Positions 1 through 5,543 of a stretch of 7,691 nucleotides of DNA are shown piece after piece. Both the position numbers and the translations under genes were made by a program. The notes under the pieces were generated by a model. The model worked only from the letters and a program-made list of their open reading frames with translations, searched no databases and had not been told where the DNA came from. This DNA comes from Deltaproteobacteria bacterium (lineage in GTDB: Bacteria; Desulfobacterota; Desulfobacteria; Desulfobacterales; C00003060): the NCBI GenBank assembly GCA_019309815.1, contig JAFDFO010000145.1, positions 1 through 7,691 of the forward strand, in the 5' to 3' direction. Position 1 is the stretch's first letter; each line of letters begins with the position of its first letter.

Positions 1-27
1 AGAACCGACCCGACCAAAAATGCAGAT

Positions 28-450
28 CTACAATTTGTAGATTTTCTTATCGTAGAGGTTGATCCAGTTGCTCTGCAAGACCTTTACGGCTTGCTTGGTC
101 TTGTCAACCTCAAGGACTAGAATCGGCTCCGGGGTTTGGAGAGAGGGGTACATGTGGACAATATCGATATTTGCGGAGTGCAGCAATTTGAGGACAGAAT
201 TCAATCCGCCCGGGTGATCCGGGACCTGCGCCGCAATGACATCCTTGGTCTTTGCCTTGCAGCCTAAACCAGTCAAAACCGCAATGGCCGCTTTTGGGTC
301 ACTCGCAATGAACCGAAGGCTCGCGGTCTTGTCTTCAGGACCTACCCAGAAGGCAATAATGTTCACATCGTTTTCGTATAGTTGGCCGACGATTCGGGAA
401 AGCTCACCGGGTTTGTTCTTAAGTCCTACAACAATTTGCTTCACAGTCAT
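28..450 (-). CDS. Tandem ACT-domain protein, probable amino-acid sensor
   Basis: A 140-residue protein made of two consecutive ACT-type modules and nothing else. Module one is about residues 3-68 (KNKPGELSRIVGQLYENDVN, then a strand with IIAFWV). Module two is about 70-140 (PDHPGGLNSVLKLLHSANID, then IVHMYP). Each has the usual ACT hallmark of a PG-containing loop followed by a helix and strand. ACT domains bind small ligands, usually amino acids, and act as allosteric sensors. There is no catalytic or DNA-binding domain, so a stand-alone regulatory role is inferred. It is the last visible gene of the 2-oxoacid oxidoreductase operon, 38 bases after korC, which suggests it senses an amino acid related to the oxidoreductase substrate. 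The ATG start is preceded by AGAGGA at suitable spacing. The family call is firm, but the ligand and target are unknown. Confidence 0.85.
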   Translation of the reverse strand: MTVKQIVVGLKNKPGELSRIVGQLYENDVNIIAFWVGPEDKTASLRFIASDPKAAIAVLTGLGCKAKTKDVIAAQVPDHPGGLNSVLKLLHSANIDIVHMYPSLQTPEPILVLEVDKTKQAVKVLQSNWINLYDKKIYKL

Positions 451-488
451 TGATAAGATTCCTCTTTAACCCTAATGATACGTCAGCA

Positions 489-1028
489 TTACTTCACAAA
501 CGCTGCTCCTTCCTTGAGGGCGAGCGTATTCATCTTGTGCACTTTTGAGCCCTTTGCCTCAAAGATGTTCTTTACACTACTAATGACGGACTTCAACGAG
601 ACCAAGCCGGTTTTTTGGACAAGGGCCCCAATCATTACCATATTGGCCCCACGGGGATTGCCGATACGCTCCGAAATACTGTTAGCCGGGACAGCCACCA
701 CTTGAATGTCGCGGCGTTTGGGCTTTATGTCAACAAGGTCACTATTCAGGAAGACGGTCCCTTTCGGCTTTACACCGCCCTCAAACTTCATCAGAGAAGG
801 AGTGTTCATCACGACAGCAAGGTCAGGAAATGATGCTACGGGAGACGCAATGGGTTTATCACTGACAGTGACCGTGCAGTTGGCTGTTCCGCCGCGAACC
901 TCTGCCCCGTAAGAAGGAAGATAGGTCACGTGTTTATCCTCAAGCATACCCGCCGTGGCGACCACATACCCCATCATCAGGACCCCTTGTCCACCAAATC
1001 CCGAGAATATGATTTTGGCCGTACTCAT
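489..1028 (-). CDS. korC: 2-oxoacid:ferredoxin oxidoreductase, gamma subunit
   Basis: A 179-residue gamma subunit of a thiamine-dependent 2-oxoacid:ferredoxin oxidoreductase, a usual length for the separate gamma chain. The N-terminus has the glycine-rich GFGGQGVLMMG motif (residues 10-20). PSYGAEVRGGTANC at 38-51 is the family signature, followed by the VSDKPIASP strand. In this enzyme class the gamma chain packs against the alpha and beta chains and helps shape the CoA-side of the active site, so that the 2-oxoacid is decarboxylated to acyl-CoA with electrons passed to ferredoxin. It lies 32 bases after korB and 38 bases before the ACT gene, within one operon. The ATG start has a purine-rich stretch upstream but only a modest Shine-Dalgarno match. 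Substrate specificity cannot be read from this subunit alone. Confidence 0.93.
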   Translation of the reverse strand: MSTAKIIFSGFGGQGVLMMGYVVATAGMLEDKHVTYLPSYGAEVRGGTANCTVTVSDKPIASPVASFPDLAVVMNTPSLMKFEGGVKPKGTVFLNSDLVDIKPKRRDIQVVAVPANSISERIGNPRGANMVMIGALVQKTGLVSLKSVISSVKNIFEAKGSKVHKMNTLALKEGAAFVK

Positions 1029-1060
1029 TTGCGGTAGCTCTCTTCTTTTGTTGTAAGAAG

Positions 1061-1813
1061 TTACTTATTCTTGGGTGTCGTATCCTTGATCACCCCGAGA
1101 GGATAGCTTTTCACGACCTCTTCTTCGACGTGTCTACACGACTCCACAGGGGAGACCTTCCAGTTTGTGGGGCACTGTGACAGTATTTCAACCAGGGCGA
1201 ACCCGAGGTTATCCATCTGTACCTGGAAGGCTTTCTTAATTGCCTTCTTGGTCTTGATGACATTCTTCGGGGAGGTGACCGCTGTCCTCTCAATGTACAC
1301 GCTTCCTCTTGCAACAGCCACCATTTGACTCAAGTCGAGGGGATATCCTTCCTTAAGAGGTTCACGTCCAAAAGGAGTAGTCGTTGTGGTTTGCCCGACC
1401 AGTGTGGTAGGTGCCATCTGCCCCCCGGTCATGCCGTACACGCCATTGTTTACAAAAATAGAAGTCAGGCGTTCTCCCCGGTTTGCTGCATGGATCGTCT
1501 CAGCCGTACCGATAGCAGCGATGTCGCCATCCCCCTGATAGGTGAACACAACGAGGTCAGGCCGGGCTCGCTTGAGCCCTGTGGCCACTGCAATAGCTCG
1601 CCCATGAGGGGCCTCCCCCATATCGACATTGAAGTAATTGTAAGCGAGCACAGCGCACCCTGCAGGCGGCACGCCTACAGTCTTTTCCCGAATCCCGAGT
1701 TCACCGAGCACTTCAGCCACCAGGCGGTGGATAATGCTGTGGCCGCACCCCGGGCAATAGTGATAGATGTTGTCTTTGAGGGCCTCTGGTTTCTTGAATA
1801 CCTGTTTAGCCAT
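1061..1813 (-). CDS. korB: 2-oxoacid:ferredoxin oxidoreductase, beta subunit (TPP-binding)
   Basis: A 250-residue beta subunit that binds thiamine pyrophosphate and, by family analogy, the catalytic-site 4Fe-4S cluster. The TPP motif is visible as GDGD (about residues 95-98) followed by the FVNNGVYGMTGGQ segment. Candidate cluster ligands are CPGC (C20 and C23), PPAGC (C53) and the late Cys in SQCPTNW, the same spacing pattern as other two-oxoacid oxidoreductases. A run of threonines in GQTTTTTPFGR lies in the loop after the TPP motif. The ATG at 1813 is preferred over an in-frame TTG two codons upstream, because TAAGGG, which contains the vorB stop, sits six bases before the ATG and works as its ribosome binding site. 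This leaves nine bases between the vorB stop and this start, suggesting coupled translation. Confidence 0.93.
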   Translation of the reverse strand: MAKQVFKKPEALKDNIYHYCPGCGHSIIHRLVAEVLGELGIREKTVGVPPAGCAVLAYNYFNVDMGEAPHGRAIAVATGLKRARPDLVVFTYQGDGDIAAIGTAETIHAANRGERLTSIFVNNGVYGMTGGQMAPTTLVGQTTTTTPFGREPLKEGYPLDLSQMVAVARGSVYIERTAVTSPKNVIKTKKAIKKAFQVQMDNLGFALVEILSQCPTNWKVSPVESCRHVEEEVVKSYPLGVIKDTTPKNK

Positions 1814-1822
1814 GGGCAACCC

Positions 1823-2899
1823 TTATTCGCTATCCAGTTCGTATCTGTATATGAGCTTGGTCATGACGTCTGCTATCTCATGGGGCGTGGAGATCACTCC
1901 TCCCGGCCGACCATGAAAGTCTACTGTAGCCTGCTCGCCCACGCTGATCTTCACATCCTCCACCATCTGGCCAAGGTTCATCTCAAAGACAAGAAGATGC
2001 TTGACAGTGCGAGTCAGATCTCGGAGTTCCTTTCCGGGAAAGGGCCACAGGGTTATTGGCCGGAAGAGGCCTACCTTGAAACCGGCTTCCCTTGCCCGGT
2101 TCACAGCACCCAGGGCAATGCGTGCCGCCGTGCCAAAGGCGACCACACCAAGAACGGCATCGTCCAGATGATACGATTCATGCCGGGGCTCCCGTTCGCA
2201 TATGGCCTCATATTTTCTGGCTAGCTTCCAGTTGAATTGTTCCATCTCGATGGGATCCAAATGGAGGGAAGCAATCAGGCGGGTATCTCGGCCCTTTGCA
2301 CCATCCAGGATCCAGTCCCTTTTTGGCAATTTGGAAGGATCTATCGGTTCCGGAAAGACGACCGGCTCCATCATTTGGCCTATCAGACCGTCACCCAGCA
2401 ATACAACAGGTGAAAGGTAGGCATCAGCCAGGTCAAAGGCCTTGATTGTGAGCGAGACGAGTTCCTGACCTGAGTAAGGGGCGAGTACTATTGTGCGATA
2501 GCCCCCGTGTCCTCCGGCTCTGGTGGCCTGAAAATAGTCCTGTTGGGAGGGGGCAATATTCCCGAGGCCCGGGCCTCCGCGCATGATGTTTACAACCACT
2601 GCCGGGAGTTCCATACCGGCCATGTAAGAGATTGCCTCCTGCTTCAGGCTGATTCCCGGGCTGGAAGAGGAAGTCATGGCCCGGATGCCGGTCATGCTTG
2701 CCCCCATAACCATGTTCATGGCGGCTATTTCACTTTCTGCCTGAATGAAGATGGCATCGTCAAGCCGGCCAAACCGCCCGGACATATACTCGGGAAGCTC
2801 GTTTTGCGGTGTTATGGGATAACCTGCATAGAAACGACACCCCGCCCGCGTTGCTGCTTCCCCGATCACATGACTCCCACGCATGAGTTGTTTAGTCAC
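1823..2899 (-). CDS. vorB: 2-oxoacid:ferredoxin oxidoreductase, alpha subunit (VorB/KorA type)
   Basis: A 358-residue alpha subunit, equivalent to KorA. The pyrimidine-binding domain carries GYPITPQNELPEYM (from about residue 26), then QAESEIAAMNM, the serine-rich TSSSSPGISLKQE and MRGGPGLGN. The middle contains LLGDGLIGQMMEPV. The C-terminal domain has the GTAARIALGAV and FRPITLWPFP strands typical of the transketolase-like domain II. The pattern best recalls subunits annotated as 3-methyl-2-oxobutanoate dehydrogenase VorB, suggesting branched-chain 2-oxoacids such as 2-oxoisovalerate. 2-oxoglutarate remains possible. An upstream TTG at 2917 would add six residues. GTG at 2899 is preferred because a GAGGTG ribosome site sits just before it and the resulting N-terminus fits the family. 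It overlaps the korD stop by eight bases. Confidence 0.92.
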   Translation of the reverse strand: MTKQLMRGSHVIGEAATRAGCRFYAGYPITPQNELPEYMSGRFGRLDDAIFIQAESEIAAMNMVMGASMTGIRAMTSSSSPGISLKQEAISYMAGMELPAVVVNIMRGGPGLGNIAPSQQDYFQATRAGGHGGYRTIVLAPYSGQELVSLTIKAFDLADAYLSPVVLLGDGLIGQMMEPVVFPEPIDPSKLPKRDWILDGAKGRDTRLIASLHLDPIEMEQFNWKLARKYEAICEREPRHESYHLDDAVLGVVAFGTAARIALGAVNRAREAGFKVGLFRPITLWPFPGKELRDLTRTVKHLLVFEMNLGQMVEDVKISVGEQATVDFHGRPGGVISTPHEIADVMTKLIYRYELDSE

Positions 2900-3119
2900 G
2901 GAACACCTCGATGGCAATATCAGGGCAGATTATGGCACACAGGGCACATCCAGTACATTTGCGTTTCTTGCTCTTTTCCTTTTCAATGTACTCGGCCGGG
3001 TAGTAGCCCCTGATGTTGAGCTTGTCGCTTATTCTGATCCCTCCCTTAGGGCAGGCTGCAATGCACAACCCACATCCCTTGCACAGGTCCCTGTTTATTC
3101 TAATGAATCCCTTCTTCAA
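2892..3119 (-). CDS. korD: 2-oxoacid:ferredoxin oxidoreductase, delta (ferredoxin-like) subunit
   Basis: A 75-residue bacterial-type ferredoxin subunit with two 4Fe-4S binding motifs. The first is C13, C16, C19 and C23 (CKGCGLCIAACP). The second is C55, C58, C61 and C65 (CTGCALCAIICP). A basic linker EKEKSKKRK separates them. In this enzyme class the subunit carries electrons from the TPP/cluster site of the beta chain to external ferredoxin. It is the first gene of the operon. The start is TTG: no ATG or GTG lies near the N-terminus, and AGGAG stands eight bases upstream. The order delta-alpha-beta-gamma is the common one for the four-subunit enzyme. A free-standing ferredoxin is unlikely because it overlaps vorB. 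Confidence 0.92.
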   Translation of the reverse strand: MKKGFIRINRDLCKGCGLCIAACPKGGIRISDKLNIRGYYPAEYIEKEKSKKRKCTGCALCAIICPDIAIEVFRD

Positions 3120-3127
3120 AGGTCAAT

Positions 3128-3132
3128 CTCCT
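3128..3132 (-). promoter_or_regulatory. Ribosome binding site fixing the TTG start of korD
   Basis: The minus strand reads AGGAG here, eight bases ahead of the TTG at 3119. It supports a non-ATG initiation for which no nearby ATG or GTG alternative exists. Confidence 0.7.
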
Positions 3133-3155
3133 GATCACTGCTTTAAACTCAAGCA

Positions 3156-3182
3156 ACTATGCCCAATTGCGTTGTTTGTCAA
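3156..3182 (-). promoter_or_regulatory. Candidate sigma-70 promoter of the korD-vorB-korB-korC-ACT operon
   Basis: On the minus strand a perfect TTGACA (3177-3182) is followed, 15 bases on, by CATAGT (3156-3161, four of six matches to the -10 consensus). Transcription would start near 3149, giving a leader of about 30 bases to the korD TTG. The spacer is shorter than the ideal 17, so activator dependence is plausible. It is predicted from sequence only. Confidence 0.4.
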
Positions 3183-3196
3183 TGGGAAATTCTGAC

Positions 3197-3216
3197 ATCA
3201 CAGTGATTTGTATCAC
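3197..3216. promoter_or_regulatory. CRP/FNR-like operator dyad between divergent operons
   Basis: Three 5-base half-sites alternate here: ATCAC (3197-3201), GTGAT (3203-3207) and ATCAC (3212-3216). The last two form GTGA-N6-TCAC, the core of sites bound by CRP/FNR-family regulators. The first two form a tight ATCAC-A-GTGAT palindrome. The centre of the GTGA-N6-TCAC dyad (about 3209.5) is near -60 for the predicted starts of both the korD operon and mobA, a position used for class I activation. The regulator's identity is unknown. Confidence 0.4.
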
Positions 3217-3237
3217 CGATTGCCCCTTTCCTTTTCC

Positions 3238-3266
3238 TTGACACTCCCAGGGAGGGCTGGTAAAAA
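3238..3266 (+). promoter_or_regulatory. Candidate sigma-70 promoter of mobA
   Basis: A perfect TTGACA (3238-3243) is separated by 17 bases from TAAAAA (3261-3266, four of six -10 matches). Transcription would begin near 3273, about 54 bases before the mobA ATG. The ideal -35 box and spacing make this the best plus-strand candidate in the region. Confidence 0.45.
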
Positions 3267-3326
3267 TTTGCAATAAGATCAAGTTGTTTAACTAAGTGAT
3301 TATGCAGTCGGGAGATCGTTGCTCTG

Positions 3327-3920
3327 ATGAAACATGCTTGTGCCGGAGTCATCTTGTCAGGCGGTTTAAACAAACGCATGGGAGGCAAGAACAAGGCGCT
3401 GCTTTCGTTGGCGGGGCAGACGATTCTCGACCGCCTTCAGACCGCCTTTGAGGGCCTCTTTGATGAAGTCCTGCTTGTTACCAAAGACCCTCTGGCGTAC
3501 CTCCCGTGGGATTTGAAAATCGTAACCGATCTTTTGCCGACGCGAAGCTCCCTGACCGGCATCCATGCAGCACTGTTTCATGTCTCAACGCCGTACGCTT
3601 TTATTACGGCCTGTGACACCCCTTTTTTGAAAACCGGATTGATCAGGATACTCTTAGACGAGCTCAAGCCCAAGTGGGACGTCGTTATGCCCGTAACCGA
3701 GCAGGGTAATCAGCCGTTGTGCGCCATTTACTCCAAGCGTTGCATCGAGCCGATTGAAGATCAGCTCAGGAACGGAGACCCGAGAATTCTGAACTTCTTC
3801 CCAAAGATCAAGGTCAAAGAAATTCCAGAGAAGCGCCTCAGACAAGCCGACCCCGAACTCATTTCCTTCTTCAATATTAATAAGCCGGAAGACCTTAAAG
3901 CCTGCGAGAAGATGTTGTAG
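3327..3920 (+). CDS. mobA: Molybdenum cofactor guanylyltransferase MobA
   Basis: A 197-residue cytoplasmic nucleotidyltransferase that transfers GMP from GTP to Mo-molybdopterin, forming molybdopterin guanine dinucleotide. The length matches the family (about 195). The N-terminal GTP-binding signature is GVILSGGLNKRMGGKNKALL (residues 7-26), with K21 and K23 in the loop. SLTGIHAAL (75-83) is the second conserved loop. The metal-binding Asp is in ACDTPFL (D97). QPLCAIY (129-135) and the late NINKPEDL complete the pattern. An upstream GGGAG lies about 12 bases from the ATG, a rather long spacing, but no better start is present. It is divergent from the oxidoreductase operon and convergent with mobB. 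MGD is needed by formate dehydrogenases and related enzymes, which fits the fdhD context. Confidence 0.95.
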   Translation: MKHACAGVILSGGLNKRMGGKNKALLSLAGQTILDRLQTAFEGLFDEVLLVTKDPLAYLPWDLKIVTDLLPTRSSLTGIHAALFHVSTPYAFITACDTPFLKTGLIRILLDELKPKWDVVMPVTEQGNQPLCAIYSKRCIEPIEDQLRNGDPRILNFFPKIKVKEIPEKRLRQADPELISFFNINKPEDLKACEKML

Positions 3921-4023
3921 GTGGTTGGGCCGGTTTTCTAACTCTAGGCAGTTTCACACATGGTTATCCTTTCATCGTTCACCGACAGTTGTCTGGCAAT
4001 CACTGTTGTTTTGAGCAAAACGT

Positions 4024-4098
4024 GTGTAGGGGCGGGGTTTATCCCCGCCCGCGGGAGGGCATAAATCCTCCAGAGGCGGATAAAGCCCTCCCCTACAC
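4024..4098. repeat. 75-base palindromic element with imperfect terminal inverted repeats
   Basis: The ends are GTGTAGGGG (4024) and CCCCTACAC (to 4098). The inverted similarity extends inward to a shared TTTATCC with few mismatches. Two stems are nested inside. GGGCGGGG (4030-4037) pairs with CCCCGCCC (4043-4050) over a five-base loop. GGGAGGGC (4053-4060) pairs with GCCCTCCC (4085-4092). The design resembles REP/BIME or MITE-type dispersed elements. Copy number elsewhere cannot be judged from this window. Confidence 0.65.
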
Positions 4099-4106
4099 GC
4101 CTTTTC

Positions 4107-4359
4107 TGTCATTTCGACCCCTTCGACTTCGCTCAGGACAGGCTCAGGGAGAAATCTTACGGCTCCTTCACACTATTGTGAATAAGATTTCTCCCTGGCC
4201 CAGACCTGGATTACCCGCTTGGTAGCTCACAACAGGCAACGCACCCCTGGCCCAGACCGGGATTACCGGCCTGGCAGCTTATGCGAAGTAGAAGCGCCAG
4301 GGCGGGCGCTTCCATCTTCGCCCAACCAGGCTTCGGCGGACAAGTCGCTCGAAATGACA
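4107..4359. mobile_element. 253-base MITE-like element with 11-base terminal inverted repeats
   Basis: The segment starts with TGTCATTTCGA (4107-4117) and ends with its exact reverse complement TCGAAATGACA (4349-4359). Inside is a 15-base perfect inverted repeat, 4145-4159 with 4183-4197, whose loop holds a second hairpin TTCACA/TGTGAA (4167-4172 with 4177-4182). A further stem is GAAGCGCC (4291-4298) with GGCGCTTC (4305-4312). There is no coding capacity. I could not find a target-site duplication, so a composite of several smaller repeats that happens to share ends is an alternative. Confidence 0.5.
4193..4281. repeat. Two direct repeats of 37 bases, offset 52
   Basis: Copies at 4193-4229 and 4245-4281 agree at 32 of 37 positions, both opening with CCCTGGCCCAGACC and sharing GGATTACC. 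The second copy can fold on itself through CCAG-A-CCGG and CCGG-C-CTGG around GATTA. They lie inside the larger inverted-repeat element. Confidence 0.65.
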
Positions 4360-4447
4360 TCATCTGTTGTACCGACTCAACCGGCACAACGGGTCTAACG
4401 GGCTAACCAAGGTGTCTTGCTGCTGGGTGAAGGATTTCTAACAGGAG

Positions 4448-4480
4448 CGCCTGCCGCGCCGTAGCTTCAGCGAAGGCGGG
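4448..4480. repeat. GC-rich hairpin repeat adjoining the mobB stop
   Basis: CGCC (4457-4460) and GGCG (4475-4478) bracket a GTAGCTTCAGCGAA core with an internal GCT/AGC pairing. This resembles short dispersed intergenic repeats seen in many environmental bacterial genomes. On the minus strand it starts directly after the mobB stop, so it might help end that transcript, but no U-tract follows. Confidence 0.35.
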
Positions 4481-4975
4481 CTATTTCGATAGGAATGTTT
4501 TTTCCACAAAGTCAGCCAAGCCCTTTGTATCATCCAGGTCAAAGCGGGGCACATCAAAGTCAAGGGCAACATCAGAAACAAGGGCCACAAGATTCTGGTC
4601 TCCCTGGAATAGGGGTGACTCGTGCACCCGGCTTCGAAAGATCTCTATCTTGGGCTTGTCTTCTTTTTTGTATCCCTCGGTCAGGATGAGATCTACGTCC
4701 TGGAAGTACTTGGATGCAAGACTGTCAAGCGTCTCTTCGGTCTCAGCATCCTTGACCACGGCTACCTTCCTGGGCGACGAGATGACTACCGTAGAGGCCC
4801 CCGCCTGTTTGTGACGCCAGCTGTCTTTGCCCGCATGGTCTATATCAAAGCCGTGGACATCGTGCTTAATCGTCCCCACACGACACCCCCTGGCTGTGAG
4901 CTCCGCTATGAGCTTTTCCAGGAGCGTGGTTTTTCCCGCGTCTGAATTTCCCACTATCGAAACAATTGACGGCAT
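4481..4975 (-). CDS. mobB: Molybdopterin-guanine dinucleotide biosynthesis adaptor MobB
   Basis: A 164-residue P-loop GTPase-like protein that assists MobA in making the MGD cofactor, probably by binding GTP or delivering cofactor. The Walker A loop is GNSDAGKTT (residues 8-16). TIKHDVHGFDIDHAGKDSWRH and the following GASTVVISSPRKVAVV are characteristic of MobB. LILTEGYKKEDKPKIEIFR holds the later conserved Glu-Gly segment. The start is set at ATG 4975, with AGGGGAG nine bases upstream. An in-frame ATG at 4999 would add eight residues ahead of the MPSIVSIVGNS start but has a weaker ribosome site. It converges on mobA and diverges from moaE. The family call is firm. MobB is accessory rather than essential in well-studied bacteria. 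Confidence 0.94.
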   Translation of the reverse strand: MPSIVSIVGNSDAGKTTLLEKLIAELTARGCRVGTIKHDVHGFDIDHAGKDSWRHKQAGASTVVISSPRKVAVVKDAETEETLDSLASKYFQDVDLILTEGYKKEDKPKIEIFRSRVHESPLFQGDQNLVALVSDVALDFDVPRFDLDDTKGLADFVEKTFLSK

Positions 4976-4984
4976 GGCACCAGA

Positions 4985-4991
4985 CTCCCCT
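4985..4991 (-). promoter_or_regulatory. Ribosome binding site deciding the mobB start
   Basis: The minus strand reads AGGGGAG, nine bases before ATG 4975 and downstream of the alternative ATG 4999. This favours the shorter protein. Confidence 0.6.
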
Positions 4992-5048
4992 GGACGCATC
5001 TGCTAGTATTTCGCCTGCACCAAGACAACATCCGGTCCTGGTCGAACT

Positions 5049-5089
5049 GACAAACGCTATTGACATGTTTGTCGCTTGTCAAGCAGAAT
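5049..5089 (+). promoter_or_regulatory. Candidate distal moaE promoter overlapped by an inverted repeat
   Basis: TTGACA (5060-5065) is followed after 18 bases by CAGAAT (5084-5089, four of six). The -35 box sits in the arm spacing of the inverted repeat GACAAAC (5049-5055) and GTTTGTC (5067-5073), which could be an operator. The leader to moaE would be about 105 bases. This is weak, sequence-only evidence. Confidence 0.3.
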
Positions 5090-5134
5090 TATGCCATATA
5101 AGGCGCAATGTTTCCTGTGGCGAGGGGATTGAGA

Positions 5135-5161
5135 TTGACTTTTTAACTATTTACATATATT
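5135..5161 (+). promoter_or_regulatory. Candidate proximal moaE promoter
   Basis: TTGACT (5135-5140) lies 15 bases before TATATT (5156-5161, five of six -10 matches) in an AT-rich stretch. Transcription would begin near 5168, giving a leader of about 34 bases to the GTG start. The spacer is short, so strength is uncertain. Confidence 0.35.
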
Positions 5162-5187
5162 CGATTTTTTGGAAGTGCTGGTCGTTG

Positions 5188-5194
5188 AAGGGAG
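5188..5194 (+). promoter_or_regulatory. Ribosome binding site deciding the moaE GTG start
   Basis: AAGGGAG lies seven bases before GTG 5202. The longer reading frame from TTG 5169 would place this sequence inside the gene and has no ribosome site of its own. Confidence 0.65.
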
Positions 5195-5201
5195 AAGCTG
5201 C

Positions 5202-5543
5202 GTGGAACTCGAAAGCCTCATTGAAAGGGTGAAATCCCACCCGGATTACCCCAAAGTCGGGATGATTCTGTGCCACAACGGTGTTGTCCGGGAGACATCC
5301 CGGGATGGTCGACACGTTTCCGGCTTGACGCTCACCGTCGATCGAGAGGCCCTTGAGGCCATCCTTGCTGAACAGAGGAAAAGGCCGGGGATTATCGACG
5401 TCCTGGTGGAGATTCGGGAAGGGTCGCTCAAAGTCGGCGATGACGTGATGTTCATTGTGGTTGCGGGTGACTTGCGAGACCACGTGATTCCGGTGCTTGC
5501 AGACACGCTGAATGCGATTAAGAAACGGGTAGTAATGGAGTGA
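5202..5543 (+). CDS. moaE: MoaE-family molybdopterin synthase large subunit, divergent and C-terminally shortened
   Basis: A 113-residue protein from GTG 5202. It matches the MoaE fold signature: GMILCHNGVVRETSRDG (20-36, R30 in the conserved VR position), then VLVEIREGSLKVGDDVMFIVVAGDLRD (67-93) and the late helix ADTLNAIKKR. MoaE with MoaD adds two sulfurs to cyclic pyranopterin monophosphate. E. coli MoaE has about 150 residues, with His-Arg at 103-104 and catalytic Lys at 119 and 126. Here the Arg is kept (R92) but the preceding His is Leu. The LK lysine is kept (K107), and the protein stops before the second lysine position. The last codons and the stop lie in an 8-base repeat array. No moaD is present in the window. 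The gene heads the moaC-fdhD-moeA operon. The family call is good, but activity is uncertain. Confidence 0.85.
   Translation: MELESLIERVKSHPDYPKVGMILCHNGVVRETSRDGRHVSGLTLTVDREALEAILAEQRKRPGIIDVLVEIREGSLKVGDDVMFIVVAGDLRDHVIPVLADTLNAIKKRVVME

Larger units (their letters stand above)
3921..4480. other. 560-base gene-free convergent region rich in repeats
   Basis: This lies between the converging mobA and mobB stops and holds no convincing gene. Short open frames here lack ribosome sites and family character. From 3921 to 4023 I see nothing distinctive. From 4024 to about 4359 it is almost entirely inverted and direct repeats, listed separately. From 4360 to 4447 it is plain sequence, and 4448-4480 is a GC-rich hairpin against the mobB stop. 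Convergent gaps tolerate insertions because no promoters are disrupted. No clear U-tract terminator is visible for either gene. Confidence 0.75.

Noticed and set aside
28..40. Perfect palindrome CTACAA-T-TTGTAG at the end of the ACT gene
   Set aside because: It is short, AT-rich and includes the stop codon. No U-tract follows on the minus strand, so it is not a convincing terminator.
1325..2224. A 299-codon plus-strand open frame
   Set aside because: It is the antisense shadow of korB and vorB, which show clear family motifs. The plus-strand product has no recognisable domain and no ribosome site.
489..3119. Indolepyruvate or pyruvate oxidoreductase as the main identity
   Set aside because: Separate alpha, beta, gamma and short delta subunits with VorB-like alpha motifs fit the branched-chain/2-oxoglutarate class better, although the substrate is not proven.
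4145..4197. Intrinsic terminator for mobA or mobB
   Set aside because: The long hairpin is more than 200 bases from either stop and lacks a following U-tract. It fits a repeat element better.
5096..5201. Molybdenum cofactor riboswitch upstream of moaE
   Set aside because: The leader is AT-rich with no evident multi-stem structure. I could not recognise the motif, though a covariance-model search would be decisive.
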